From positions 88,002 through 152,001 of the forward strand of contig NW_027417198.1 in assembly GCF_009905375.1 (NCBI RefSeq): DNA of 64,000 nucleotides. Direction: 5' to 3'. Every line of letters begins with the position of its first letter. Within the stretch, counting starts at the first letter, position 1. Position numbers and translations under genes: made by a program. The notes beneath the pieces are model-generated. The model was not told the DNA's origin and ran no database searches. It saw nothing but the letters and a program-made list of their open reading frames with translations. The DNA comes from Apium graveolens (Eukaryota > Streptophyta > Magnoliopsida > Apiales > Apiaceae). Shown piece after piece: positions 11,101-22,627 of the stretch.

Positions 11101-11945
11101 TGGGTATTGAGGTGATGCAGTTAGATGGTGGTATATTTATTAGTCAAGCAAAATATGTGGTGGAAGTATTGCGCAGATTTGGAATGGAGCACTGTAATCC
11201 TGTTGGAAATCCAATGGTTCCAGGAATAAAAATCTCAAAGGATGAACATGGTGATGAGATGGATGGTTCGTTATTTAAGAAAATGATCGGAAGTCTAATG
11301 TATTTGACGGCTACAAGGCCGGACATAATGTATGTTGTGAGTCTACTCAGCAAGTACATGTCAAGACCTACAGGAGTTCACTACGAGGCAGCAAAAAGGA
11401 TTCTACGTTACTTACAGGGTACTTCAAAGTTTGGCATTTTCTACAAAAGGAATGGAAACCATGAGTTGATTGGCTTTACTGATAGTTATTACGCTGGATC
11501 ACTGGAGGATAGAAGAAGCACTTCAGGCTATATTTTTATTCTAAGTGGAGCTGCAGTAGCTTGGTCCTCTCGAAAACAACAAATAGTAACTTTGAGCACA
11601 ACAAAAGCTGAGTTCGTAGCAGCTGCAGGAAGTAGTTGTCAAGCAATATGGATGCAAAGAGTGTTGAAAAAGATAGGTTACAAAGGTAGTGAAACCACTC
11701 TTATTTTCTGTGATAACAGCTCAACAATTAAGCTGTCTAAAAATCCGGTGATGCATGGCAAAAGCAAGCACATTGATGTGCACTATCATTTCTTGAGGGA
11801 GCTTGTGAACGATGGAATTGTGTAGCTTCAGTTCTGTGGTACAAGGCATCAGATTGCAGACATTCTTACTAAACCACTCAAATTGGAGTTGTTTCGAGAG
11901 CTGAGAAAGAAGCTTGGTGTTTGTGAATTTCCAGGAGGTAATTAG
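8129..11945 (+). pseudogene. Gag-Pol polyprotein of short-LTR copia element, broken
   Basis: The start is the ATG at 8129, 17 bases after the primer site. Order: Gag (opening GASIPKFDGDYDHWSMVMKN), an RG-rich stretch, zinc knuckle CYKCHKLGHFQYEC, protease WYIDSGCSNHMCGD, integrase (LIHVDICGPI, LRTDRGGEF, NGVAERKNRT), RT (WVYKTKLNDLGEV, FQLDVKSAFLHGKL, SLYVDDLIFTGDD) and RNase H (LSTTKAEFVAAA, IFCDNSSTI). Breaks: a frameshift near 9515-9520, a TAG in the integrase near 10030, loss of some 80 codons between the EQP and YVDD blocks of RT near 10950, and a TAG at 11824. It cannot make active RT. Confidence 0.94.
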
Positions 11946-11965
11946 CTGCAGCTGCAGTCTAGTTC

Positions 11966-11975
11966 AAGGGAGGGA
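11966..11975 (+). other. Polypurine tract of short-LTR copia element
   Basis: AAGGGAGGGA run just before the 3' LTR; the usual start site for plus-strand DNA synthesis. Confidence 0.75.
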
Positions 11976-11976
11976 A

Positions 11977-12207
11977 TGTTAAGTTTAGTCAAATAATTGT
12001 CCTGTTTTTCAGCATTGTTTTCTAGTAGTCGTTAGTTTTGTGTTAGTTTGAGTCAGTCAAGTTTTATTCCTGATTTGTAGCACTAGTTGCTTAGTTCTAG
12101 CAGTAGTGGGTAGTGCACTAGTTTCTATCTATTTATTCCAGTTGTTTTTCATCATCAATAATACAAGTTATTGTTCTCAGAGTTGTTATCTACTTCTAAA
12201 TTTAACA
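11977..12207 (+). repeat. 3' LTR of short-LTR copia element
   Basis: 231 bp. It differs from the 5' copy by about three substitutions (near CAAGTTTTATTCC and GTAGCACTAG) and one extra C (TTATTCCAG). Confidence 0.95.
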
Positions 12208-12212
12208 ACCAG

Positions 12213-15200
12213 CGTCTCCCTCTATGGAAAGATTTAGAAGACATTAGTGCCTCAGTCATGGTTCCTTGGTGTGTAACCGGGGAATTCAATTGTGTAAAAA
12301 GTCTAGCGAGATTTCTGAAGGCCGTTAACATTGGACCCCATATATGCAGACGTACAGGGGCTGTCTTTCTACAACTGGTCTTGGGCACATCTCTACTTTT
12401 GGATCTCTGTTTACCTGGACAAACAAAAGGTCGAGAGATCCTATTTTTAAGCACCTCGATAGAAGGCTTGGTAACAATCTCTGGTTCTCTACTCACAGAA
12501 TCATAGTGAAACCTAGAGGAATCATGGATCATAATCCTCTTCTACTCATAGTGCCTACGGTTTTGGAGAAATTTCATAAGCCATTTCAATTTTTCAACTT
12601 TATGACGGAGCTCCCTAGTTTCCTAGACCTTGTCAAGTCAGCTTGGAATACTAGATGCTATGGTGATCCCTTAGGCATTTTTTGTAAAAAACTGAAACTT
12701 GTTAAATCTGAGCTAGTGAAGCTCAACAAGAGTCATTGTAACCTGCATTCTCGTGTTCACTCATCTAGGGGAAACCTTTTATGCTATACAGGAACAGCTT
12801 GCCAATAACCATCTTGATGCTCAGCTTATTCGTAGTGAACTAGAGGCTATTAATCTTCTTGAGAGTGCTATTCTTGCTGAGGAATCTTTACTCCTACATA
12901 AATCGAGAACTCAATGGCTCGACCTTGGTGATGGTAATAATATTTTTTCTTCTTTAATCGAACTAAAGTGAACTGGTAGAGAAACAAGATAATGGCTCTT
13001 GAGAACGAGGAGGGGACTATTGTGTTTGGCCAAAGTGATATCTCTAGTGTGGCAGTTGATTTCTTTAAGCACTCCTTAGGTACTCATTCTCCAGTCGTTT
13101 CTAGTGAATTTGAAAATTTAGAGTGTTCTACTATTACTGAGGTTTAGGCTCTGGCGTTAGAGCAACCTGTTACCCCTGAGCTAATATTTTCTACTCTAAA
13201 GAAAATGAAAAGAAACAAGGCACCAGGCCCTGATGGTTTCACAGTGGAATTTTTTCTTGTAACTTGGGACATGATTGGCCCTGATTTATGTCAGGCTATT
13301 CTTCATTTCTTTGACTCATCTATCATGCATCCGGGAGTAAACTCGACCTCTATTGCTTTGATACCCAATGTGAGCATCCCTCTCAATATGAAAGTTTCAG
13401 GCCTATCTCTCTGTGCTCAATAGTTTATATATGCATTGCTAAGATCATTGTGAATTATATGAAATTAGTAATTCCTAGTGTATTTAAATCTCTCAGTCTG
13501 CATTTATCCCTGGCCGAACTATCTCTAACAATATCTTGATGGTACAAGAGTTGTTTCGAGGCTATAACCGTGAAAGTGGGGCCTCCAAGTGTGCCTTAAA
13601 AATTGATCTGCACAAGAATTTTGATTTGATTACCTGGGACTTTATCATGACTGCTCGTAAGCATCTTAGATTTCCTTCAAGATTCATGAGTTGGATTTTT
13701 TGCCTGCATCTCTACCACCCACTTCTCTGTTAGAGTGAACGGTGCCTTGAAAGGTTACTTCCTGGGAGCAAAAGGTACGGCAAGGTGACCCTATATCATC
13801 GTATCTATTTACGATTGGAATGAACATCCTCTCTTGTATGCTTGCCAATACTCCTATAGATTTTAAGTTTTATTAGAAATACAAGGGTCTTCAACTTACG
13901 CACTTGTTTTATGCGGACGATGTGCCTCTGTTCTCACATGGTGATAAACACTCTATCTCACACTTAATGAGCTGCCTCAATCACTTTAATGATTTTAGTA
14001 GGTTTCTTCCTAGCCTCCATAAGAGCACGGTCTACTTATGTAACTACCCAGTGGATGTTATGACTTGGTTTGATGACACTTTTGGAATCTCTCATGTTTC
14101 AATTCCAGTTAAGTTTTCAAGCGCTCCACTTCTTTCCTTTAAGCTTTCTATCAATGATTGCATGCCCCTTATTGATCGCATCACTTCCAGAATTATTTCT
14201 TGGACTACTCTGCTTCTCTCTTTTGCTGGTAGGGTGCAACTGATACGAGTAGTCCTTATGTCTATACAAGCTTATTGGTCAAACCATTTGGTATTACCTA
14301 GGGCCATGCATAAAGCCATCCAACAGATTCTCACGAGATTTTTATAGAAATGTGATGTTACTCAAAAAGGTGGAGCCAAAGTGAGCTGGGAAACTCTGTG
14401 TTCTAACACAAGAGGGAGGCATGGGCCTTCGAAAACCGGTTGACTGAAATATTGCTCAAATTCTTATGCATCTTTGTAAGGTGGTCTCTACACACAAATA
14501 TTTCTGGTCTTTATAGGTTCATAAAACAGCTCTAAAACATAACTTTTTCTGGACTATGAATATCCCGACAGATTACTCCTGTATTTGGAGGAAGGTTCTT
14601 AAACTTCGGGATCTTGCTTGGTCTTTCTTGTCTTTTAAATTTGGCAATTGGAAGAGCATTTCCTTTTGGTTCAACCCGTGGTGGAACAACACTTGCCTTG
14701 CATCTTCTAAACAATACTTGGCCATTTCTCAACTTGGTTTACCTTGGCACAATTAAGTTGACGTTCTTATTCGTACTAGTGCTTGGTGCTTGCCACTGAT
14801 CAATTATAGGATTCACCATATTCAACCACGGCTTCTCTACTGGCTCTAACAGTTTGATAGGCCTGCGTTTGACTGCTTCACAGAAGATTCAATTCTTTGG
14901 GGGTAATGTTAATATCTGTAAGCTCAAAACCTGGCATATCTGGGATACCATTCAATTTCCACTCCCTGAGGCACCATGGCATTACTTGGTTTGGCACAAA
15001 CTTAAAGTCACCCGCTATGCTCACCATCAATGGTTACTTTGCTTGGGGAGATTTCCTACCTTACACAGGCTTGCTGGCTTTGCTCTTCAGGTTCACACTC
15101 AATACTATCTCTGTGCAGGAGGACATGAAACTGGGGATCACCTCTTCATTTTATGCCCATACAGTTCCTACATTATATAGAACCTTTCAAGTCTCCTGCA

Positions 15201-15429
15201 TATCACTCTCGCTCAGGGCACTTGGTTGGATCTCTCGACTTCATGGGGCCTCATCTCTAACACTGCTCATAGACTTTTAGCCCTACTCTCCCTTCAAGTC
15301 TCCAGCTATCACATATGGAGGGAGCGCAATTCCCGTGCTCACGGTAAAGGTGTCTTTGGACCATTCCAACTACTCTCTGGCATCCTGGTGGATATTCGGA
15401 CTGGATTAGAAGCTCTAATTGGTTTATGA
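12213..15429 (+). pseudogene. LINE ORF2: end of endonuclease, RT and zf-RVT-like region
   Basis: Continuation of ORF2 after the copia insertion. VPWCVTGEFNCV is the GDFN block of the endonuclease, with the catalytic Asp changed to Glu. RT blocks are NKAPGPDGFTVEFF (about 13215), IALIPN, a degraded RPISLCS, AFIPGRTISNNILMVQEL, and FYADDVPLFSHGD (about 13904), the polymerase active site. The C-terminal part (14854-15180) has TRYAHHQWLLCLGRFPTLHRL and a HETGDHLFILCPYS block like zf-RVT, then HIWRERNSRAHG. Stops and frame changes occur throughout, including near 12965, 13145, 13420, 13735, 14345 and 14755. Confidence 0.88.
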
Positions 15430-15608
15430 ACCTTGATTGTATAGGTGATTTATGTAATTGGTTAGACTAGATTTAGGCCCTCTTTTGCTTTTGATCTTCA
15501 ATTTAGCATGTTAGATTGATTATAGATAGATTTTCTCTAAGAATTCTCTTAGAGAAAGGGTCAATCCCTGTATATTTTTTATATACATAGCAGCTTGGCA
15601 AAAAACAA
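15430..15608 (+). other. LINE 3' UTR
   Basis: No ORF. It runs from the ORF2 stop to a weak A-rich end. It contains a small hairpin (CTCTAAGAATTCTCTTAGAG) and the AT-rich TGTATATTTTTTATATACA just before the end, which may serve as the recognition end for the LINE RT. The boundary with the following LTR sequence is approximate. Confidence 0.5.
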
Positions 15609-16673
15609 ATTCCGAAAAATAATTTCGAGCTTTAAAATATTGTTTTAAATTATGTTCAAGGCTCGATAATTAGTATTAAATGATTTTAAGGTCGAACTTG
15701 GGTATTTGAACCCTGTTATTTATTTTCTAAAATGATTTTGTATTCATTTTAATTCTGAAAAATGTTCAAAAATATTAAATACCACAAAAAATATTTTAAA
15801 CCCGAACCTTCTTTGAAAAATCATAATTATCAAATATCTTACGTGCTATGTGCTATATGTGATCTAATTATTGTGTGATATGCCTGTGTGTTTATTATTT
15901 GACGGTTTTAGTTATAACTTTCAATTCGTACATCGGATTTGGGTGAAACGAAGGGTAGATAGAAACTTGTAACATCTACGTGACGATTAGAATAAGATGA
16001 GAATGAGTATTGATGGATATTTGTAATGCCTAGCAGAGGAAGCGAGGCGTAGAAAAGGAAAACAAGTGGTCTGTGAATAGAATCGATAGACGAGTGCAAG
16101 TGAAGTGAAAGTCAATCGAGATAAGGAAAGTGTTCTGAACCTTTTTTGAGATATAATACAAGTATTTTGAATAGTTCTTGTTTTATATTCCAAGTGCTTT
16201 GAATTGCTTAATCCTAAACCTTGATCACATCATTTGATATTTGAACCGTAAGCCTTATTCCTTGTAAACAATTGATTGTTGAATACCCGGATGTTAAACC
16301 ACATACATACGATACTACTCCACAAATACATATACACCATATACTAGTTCCTGAAATGGATTTGCTTAACATTCAAACACTTATACTTTCTGCAATAACT
16401 TGTAACATCAGAGAACCAATTCTTGTATAATCATTAAACCATTATTTTCCATTACCTGATTATGTTATTCCCTAACAATACAACAAGAATTACAGAAGGG
16501 GGGTTGAATGTAATTCTGGCTTCTTTTTCAAGATTTAAAAATAGTTCTTAACTCGACAGATATATATGTGTTTTGATTTGCAAAGTGCGGAATGAGAGGA
16601 TTAAATAAATCAAACACAAAGTAATAAAAATACAAGTCTTTAAAACTTTCTGGTGGATTTGAATGTATCCACC

Positions 16674-16707
<34 letters not shown>

Positions 16708-18317
16708 CGATTTGAGAACTCTGTGAAGCTCAAATTGGCTCACAGCTGCTTTACAAGTTGAACAAACAAACTACAGAGAAATTCTTGACAAATATAGCTT
16801 TTTTCTATTTCTCTCCTAAAAATGTGTTTGTTTAGTTATTTGTTCTACTAGCTACACTTGGTTTATATATCACCAAGTTTACATGGTAATATGACAGGAT
16901 AATAAAACAAAACCTATCAAGTCTAACTCCATGCTGCTTCATTACTCTATTCCAGCATCTTTGAAAATCTTCATAACTTGCATGGAAATGGTAATGCTTC
17001 TTTGTTCTCAATTTCCTGCTAAACAGGCTGCCACATTCCTTTTGCAAACACTCGACGCATGTGACTATGTTGTCACTGTCAACAGATATTTGAATTTGAT
17101 CATCTGTCGGGTACATGCTTGTTATCCGTCGGGTAGCTTTGTTGATCATCCATCGGGTAGCTTTGTTGATCATCCGTCGGGTAGCTATTTTATACTTGAC
17201 TCTATTTCACTCATGCAGAATTACAAGATATCTCATATTTACAATTAATCAACCTATTCTGCATATCTACAAGTAGTCAACATGACTCATATGCTCCTAC
17301 AGAATCTACACAAAGTTGTTTGCAGAAATATGCTACAATACTTATTATTACATAAGCTACTCACTCGATGGATGTCAAATCATCATCCGTCGGGACTATA
17401 TTGAATCATCCGTCGGGACTATATTTGATCATCCGTCGAGTGCTACAAAATTCACTAAGTTAAATCTACTGAGGTGTTTTGATTAAGTTATCATCAAGTT
17501 CACAACATATTCCTAACAGATTCTTATACCGGCTTGAAACCAGTCTTCATACATACCTTGTTATACCTTTATGGTACTCGTGAATTCCTTTATGCTTTGG
17601 AACGAATGTTTTATTAATATTGTTTATAATTCTGTTTATTGAATTACATTGCTTATCATATTGAATTATTATAGAATTGGATAGATTTCTAAATATGGAC
17701 CAGATTTGTGGTCATACCAGATTCCGTGGTCGTATTAGACCAATGTGTGCCTTGGAACTAGTATATAGAGCAGAGATGTGTGCCTTGCTCGGGGTTAGTG
17801 TGTGACTGATCAGCAGCCTAACCTTGGTTTTTAAAATAAAAGTGAATATCCAATTCTAATCATTGATTAATAAGAAACTTAATTCCTTAAATTATTTCAT
17901 TTGATCATTGTTTAATCTCAGTATTATCACTTTGACTTTTTGAGCTAGTTAGCTTACTCTTGTGAATCTGTTTCTGTTCTTTTCCAGTTAAAAAAGAAAT
18001 TGTTGGTAGCGAGGATCCCCAGACCAGTGTGCGAGCTAGGATTTCAGGTTGAGATGGAATAAGCTGGCAGAAGACTCTTGCTTTAGTTTTGAGTTTTAAA
18101 AGTTTGTAAGAATGTTTGTTAATCAGATTTAAATTAAACTAGTTGGGATTTGGTATGATGTAATGTAATTATGGTAGTGGCTTGTATTCATACTTTAACC
18201 TGTTGCGATCAGTGGTTGTATAAGGTAGGGTCATTTCATTTATTATTTCATAAACAGGATTTATATTGTGTGTATTGTGAACCACAAACTTCTGACCCGG
18301 GTTTGGAGGGCATCACA
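15609..18317 (+). repeat. Tekay-type Ty3/gypsy LTR, 5' part missing
   Basis: Non-coding sequence homologous, in opposite orientation, to the solo LTR at 32371-35855. Shared blocks include GTGTGCCTTG...GCTCGGGGTTAG and CTGATCAGCAGCCTAACCTT (17745-17830), and the terminal CTTCTGACCCGGGTTTGGAGG followed by GCATCACA at 18317. A Sire solo LTR (16463-17518) interrupts it. At its right end it passes directly into Tat integrase sequence, so it probably inserted there. The left end stops at the LINE tail, which suggests that the LINE inserted into this LTR and that its first part lies left of the LINE. Confidence 0.75.
16463..17518 (-). repeat. Solo LTR of a third Sire family (C)
   Basis: 1056 bp from TGTTATTCC to TCCTAACA, with no internal region on either side. 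Flanks GATTA and GATTC suggest a target duplication with one change. On the minus strand it has the same plan as the LTR of element B: the U5 block TTCAACCCCCCTTCTGTAAT, a TATATAAAC box (near 16862) and a cluster of CGACGGATG words (17100-17445, read as CATCCGTCGGG on the plus strand). It also contains a TA microsatellite near 16680. The solo form implies LTR-LTR recombination. Confidence 0.88.
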
Positions 18318-18716
18318 TATGGGGCAAAAGCGATCATTCTAGTGGAGATATCACATTCGTCTCCAATATCCAAGCCTACAATGGTGAGGAAAATGAGGAA
18401 GGGCAAAGATTAGCCCTGGATTTAATAGATGAAGTACGAGATGAAGCATATGCAAAGATTGTGGAATATAAAAAAAGCTTCTTTCTATTACAAACTGAGG
18501 GTGAAAGAATGAATCTTCAAGCAAGGTGATTTGGTCTTAAGGAAGGTGGAAGCCTCTAGAGTAGGATGGAAAGGAAAACTCGCCCCAAATTGGGAAGGGC
18601 CGTACAAGGTTAAAAGTGTTCAAGTGAGAGGATTCTACAAGTTGGAAACTATGAACGGGGATGAAGTACCGAGGACTTGGCATGCTAAAAAACTGAAGAC
18701 TTATTATATATAGTTC
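18318..18716 (+). pseudogene. Tat integrase C-terminal domain
   Basis: It begins at TYGAKAIILVEI, the loop after the integrase core, continues with LALDLIDEVRDEAYAKI, and after a frameshift near 18525 ends in VLRKVEASRVGWKGKLAPNWEGPY (shown in part) and a final RTWHAKKLKTYY block before TAG. The KLAPNWEGPY block is a hallmark of Tat integrases. The catalytic core is absent. It binds DNA in complete elements; here it is a remnant. Confidence 0.87.
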
Positions 18717-19031
18717 CATAGAAAATGAGAGTTTACTTGTTAGCAATAAGGTTGAGAGGAACCATGAGCTTTGGCTCATTAGGATTTTATAATTCAGTTC
18801 AATAAGATTTCTATTTCAAGTTTAGTTTTACAAGTCTATGTAAGGGATGGATCCCCAGGATTTATGAAGTTTTCAGTATATGACATTAAGTTTCTGTGAA
18901 ACGTGGAACTATGATATGCAAATAAAACTATGAAAATGAAGATAAATATAAAGTGAAATAGAAAATAGTTCAATGCATAAAAAATACGAGTTCTAAATAA
19001 ATAAACAGTCATGCAGGGCTTACTAAAAATA
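18717..19031 (+). other. Tat region between pol and antisense ORF
   Basis: AT-rich, no ORF or repeat seen. Confidence 0.5.
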
Positions 19032-20933
19032 TCAATGAGCGGGAGAACCCTTCACATTTATGTCATCCTCTCCCTCACTTTCGCTGGTTGTCCCCTCGCT
19101 GCAACTCTCACCAGAAGAAAAGTTGAACTCCTCTATGGCATCCCTGAAAGATGACTCAGAACGAGGAAGGAGCTCGGTATGAGGGACACCCTCGGAGACC
19201 ACCACACGGGCGCGGAACCTCTAAAGGAGGGCCTCATCATCTGGACAAGGGTAGTCTGTCGGGTTAATATCGGGACAAGCATCAATTACGATACCAAGGG
19301 CCGATCCCCAGCCAGTCCTAAAGAACTCAGGAAATACTGTGTCATCCCTGACCCACATAGACTGAGCAAACTCATATGTATCCAGATAGGCATCTATAGT
19401 CCTGTGCCGCTCAGCCTTAAGCTTCACCAACTTCGCGTTGGCTTCAGAGAGTTCCTCCTTCTTGTGTTTCATTTTACATTTCCAAGCAATGTGTTTGACC
19501 TTCTACTTCCTTAGGGCCTTGTCGGATTTCGCCGAATTCTTCTTCAGGATTCGGTATGTCGAATGGCTTCCTGGAAATGAGCATTGTTCTAAAACAATAA
19601 CAAACATGAGAAAAGGCAGGAATAATACTTCAAAAAAGAGAATTAAAATAAATAGGGAAAAGACATACTGAAGTTATGGATTGAGCTCCCATGAGCTTCA
19701 CCCGCTCTAGATCTTGACCAGCCACAATATCTGTAATTTTTTTAGGGGTAATAGAATGGCAGGACCAATCCCAAACATGCTTCGTGGAGCCAACCACGGT
19801 GTCTCCCTTGACGAAATCCCTAGAGAGGTTGGAATGAGCCCGTAGAGGGTGGAACAGGAGTGGTTGTGGCATCAGTTCCATCTAAGGAGGCCTCCACCTC
19901 AAGTTCTTTTACTTCCTCGGGAAGTTGGGCTCAGTAGCCTTCCCACGAGTATCTAGCTCTGCAAGCCGGTCTATCTTCATCCTAGCCGTTTCTTCGACAA
20001 CCGGCACAGCGGACGTTGTTTATTTTCTGAGCCGCTGAAAAGAAAACAGAAATAAAGAATAAGTTACGTTAATAACATAAAAAAAGGAAAATGAAAATGA
20101 AAGTAAAGAGGATGAGAAATACCCTGCAATGTGACTGAAGAAAGTCCCACATGGATCAGGGAAAACTCTTCCAACAAAGTCCAACTCGCGGTCTTGCCCT
20201 CATCTTTTATAAGCTCACTTTATATGTGGTTTTCCACAGCTGATAGGTGAAGGATTTTGGGGCTACCATCTTAAATTTACCAAAGGAAGACCTAAAAAGT
20301 GTGCCCCAATCACCGTTCTCCCATCTCAACCCAACAAAATTGTCCCTCCAATGCTGGTTGTTATCAGGGATAGGCATTGTTGAAAATTTGTGGACATTTG
20401 GATCTCTGCCTGATGTAAACCCCACCACAAGAGGTCTGAGAACTATTATAACACTGAAAGATTTTCCTAAAAATGGCTATAGAAAGGGAAAACCCCTGTC
20501 TAAGACATAGAACCATAAAACATAGAACGTTCCTCCAGGAATTGGGTGGAAGTTGACAAGGGTTAACTTGTAAGTCAACTAACAATTTAGGAATAAACTC
20601 GTGAAAGGAAAACCTAAGCCCCGCGGTGAGGGCATCTGCATAAATAAATAGAGTATCGCTTTTTTAGTGGCATGTACGATCACTACCGTCAACATGAACT
20701 ATCCTAAGAGGAGGACGGACATTATAGGCTGTGTTAAGATTATTAATATCAGTTATATTATACCATTTGTTGCAATAATCGAAAGAATATAAGTGAGCAT
20801 CAGATGGGTAATCATCTCCCCCAACGTTGATCATATCTAACAAAGACATATAAGATGAATGAACTTGAATTTCGTTACCTCTTTTAGAAGCTGAGGGAAT
20901 CTTAGAAGCTCTCTCAGCACCTTTGTCCGCCAT
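19032..20933 (-). pseudogene. Tat antisense ORF (Transposase_28-like), spliced and decayed
   Basis: A protein-coding region opposite to pol. The start at 20931-20933 gives MADKGAERASKIPSASKRG. The body resembles the putative gypsy-type transposon domain (PF04195-like): LFIYADALTAGLRFSFHEFI, LPPNSWRNVLCFMVLC, IFRKIFQ, and after a frame change DNNQHWRDNFVGLRWENGDW. Downstream pieces (19881-19640, KHVWDWSCHSITPKKI; 19472-19221, a coiled-coil-like EELSEANAKLVKLKAER) and an acidic tail to 19032 look like later exons. An in-frame stop at about 20670, frame changes and a stop at 19221 show decay. Known from other Tat elements; the role is not established. Confidence 0.8.
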
Positions 20934-21539
20934 TGATGGAGGTGGGATGAATACTTGAAACCGAAGGATAAAAGAAGAAGATGAAGATTCAAGAAATCCC
21001 CGAGAAAAAACCCATAAAATGGAAAATAGAAAGGCTGAGGCTGACCACCGAAAAATAATTTGAGGAGGAGGAGAAGGGGATGAGAAATGAGGCTTAAGAG
21101 TTGAAGGTATGGAAATGAGAAGTGAGGAGATCTCACTCATCTCCCACCTATATATACCTCTCTAACCGGTTGTTGGGCCGCTAAAAAAGGAAGTTTAACC
21201 GACTCTAGCCGGTAAAGGCCTAGGCCCAAACATCCTAGCCCAAATTCTAAAAACTCCGGGATAATTCTTTTCTTGAAGAATGAAAATAATGAAATAAAAA
21301 CTAAAATTCCAGAATGTTCTGGAAAAATGAGGAAAAATAAAAATCCCAAGTTTACAGGCCCAGTTATAAGGCCCAGCTTAAGGGCCCATCATCTATAAGA
21401 TTCTAGAAAAGATGGAAGGCCCAACTTAACAAGAGTTGACAGGCCCAGTTAGGAGGACCGACTTAGCAAGCCCAAACAAATTTGGGTCGTACTGAGGCCC
21501 ACAAAGGAGCCCAATTGGGTCAGATTTTTTTTTTATTTA
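20934..21539 (-). other. Leader and upstream region of the Tat antisense ORF
   Basis: Holds the 5' UTR of the antisense ORF (to about 21125) and its upstream sequence. From 21350 to 21520 it repeats GGCCCA in both strands (AGGCCCAGTT, AAGGGCCCATC, AAGGCCCAACTT), a word known as a TCP-type or telo-box partner element in plant promoters. Whether it acts here is inference. Confidence 0.4.
21149..21156 (-). promoter_or_regulatory. TATA box of the Tat antisense ORF
   Basis: TATATATA on the minus strand, followed by GG, about 215 bases upstream of the antisense ATG at 20933. It is well placed to start a separate antisense transcript. Confidence 0.55.
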
Positions 21540-22260
21540 ATCCTAGTTTGAAAAAGATGGTTGAACTTCGATTACAGTTCTAGTCGAATGAATCCTGACC
21601 ATAATTCGATCAGGATTCTGGTCAAAAAATATCTTGGTCAAAAAACCCATGACTAGGAACAATGGGAGCATAATTCGATCAAAAAATTAGTCAAATGGTA
21701 GATCTTGACCAAAATTCGGTCAGGATTCTGGTCGAAAAATATTCAAGTCGTAAAAACCCATGACCAGGAATAACTGGAGTATAATTCGGTCATGAACTAA
21801 GTCAAAGGAAAGATCCTGACCAAATCCTGACCGAAATCCTGGTCGAAAAGCATCATGGTTGAAAAACCAACGACCAAGAATAACTGGAGCACAATTCGGT
21901 CAGGAAATAAGTCAAAATAAAGATCCTAACCAAATCCTGACTGAAATCCTGGTCGAAAATTCTCCTATTCCAAAAACTCACGACCGGGAATAAATTGAGG
22001 GCATAATTCGGTCAGGAATCAAGATCAAGTAAAATCCTGACCAAAATTCGGTCAGGATCCTGGTCGAAATCCATCCTGACCGAAAGTCTCACGAGAATAA
22101 ATGGAGGGCATAATTCGGTCAAGGATCAAGACCAAGGAAAATCCTGACGAAATTCGGTCAGGAACCTGGTCAAAATCATCCTGACTGAAAGTCTCACGAG
22201 CAGGAAGAAAGGGGGCATAATTGGACCATGATCCTGTCGAAAAAGAGATGAAACAACATA
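21540..22260 (+). repeat. Tandem array of about 110 bp in the Tat 3' region
   Basis: Units begin at the word ATAATTCG (or ACAATTCG) at 21670, 21781, 21891, 22003, 22110 and 22217, so the period is 107-112 bp, with one shorter unit from 21601. Each unit holds CCTGACCAAATTCGGTCAGG-like words in both orientations and a CCTGGTCGAAA block. Divergence between units is moderate. Similar arrays near the 3' LTR of Tat/Ogre elements are known to seed satellites. Confidence 0.88.
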
Positions 22261-22611
22261 TAAAAAAGGGGAGAAAAGAAAAGATGAATTTTTCTGGAAA
22301 ATCAGAAAATCATAATTTCTGGAAAATATTTTCTGAAAAGACAAAGAAAATTTAAGGAATTTTTTTGAAAATTAAGGAAAAATTCTTAAAATATCAGGAA
22401 ATTTTAAAAAATAAGTAAAAAATACATGAGAATACCAGAAAATTCCTAAAAATAGGAATACTGTAAGAAAATGAGTATGAAAATTCCAGAAAATATCCTA
22501 AAACCGAAGGCAAATTGTTGTAAATATGTAGATCGTTACACACTTTACGCTAAACGATACCCTGCAAGGGAATGAAAAACTTAACTTATAAAAAATCCTG
22601 CATGGCTCCCC
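22261..22611 (+). other. AT-rich tail of the Tat 3' UTR
   Basis: Short degenerate repeats of GGAAAATTC and AGAAAATTCC; no ORF on the plus strand and only a short spurious one on the minus strand. Confidence 0.5.
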
Positions 22612-22627
22612 AGAAGTTGGGGGCAAA
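22612..22627 (+). other. Polypurine tract of the Tat element
   Basis: AGAAGTTGGGGGCAAA run directly before the 3' LTR. Confidence 0.75.

Larger units (their letters stand above)
7869..12207 (+). mobile_element. Complete short-LTR Ty1/copia element, dead
   Basis: A 4.3-kb element with 230-bp LTRs at both ends, flanked by a perfect 5-bp target duplication ACCAG (7864-7868 and 12208-12212) within the LINE endonuclease. It contains a tRNA-Met primer site, one gag-pol reading region and a purine tract. The two LTRs differ by about three substitutions and one inserted base, so it is fairly recent. Gag-Pol has a frameshift, two nonsense codons and an internal RT deletion. The lineage is not certain; the short LTRs and Gag opening (PKFDGDYDHWSMVMKNLLRS) resemble Ivana/Oryco-like or Ale-like groups. 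Confidence 0.95.
7027..15608 (+). mobile_element. Plant LINE (L1-type), 5' truncated by view, nested host
   Basis: Non-LTR retrotransposon on the plus strand, carrying the end of ORF1, then ORF2 with endonuclease, reverse transcriptase and a C-terminal zf-RVT-like region. It is interrupted at 7869-12212 by a copia element and its 5' part is hidden behind A1. ORF2 has many stops and frameshifts, so it is an old dead copy. The 3' end is placed near 15608, after a short A-rich run (GGCAAAAAACAA) that meets Tekay-type LTR sequence. The exact end and target duplication could not be fixed. Confidence 0.85.

Noticed and set aside
16675..16710. Promoter or origin made of the TA-rich run
   Set aside because: It is a simple TA microsatellite in a solo LTR.
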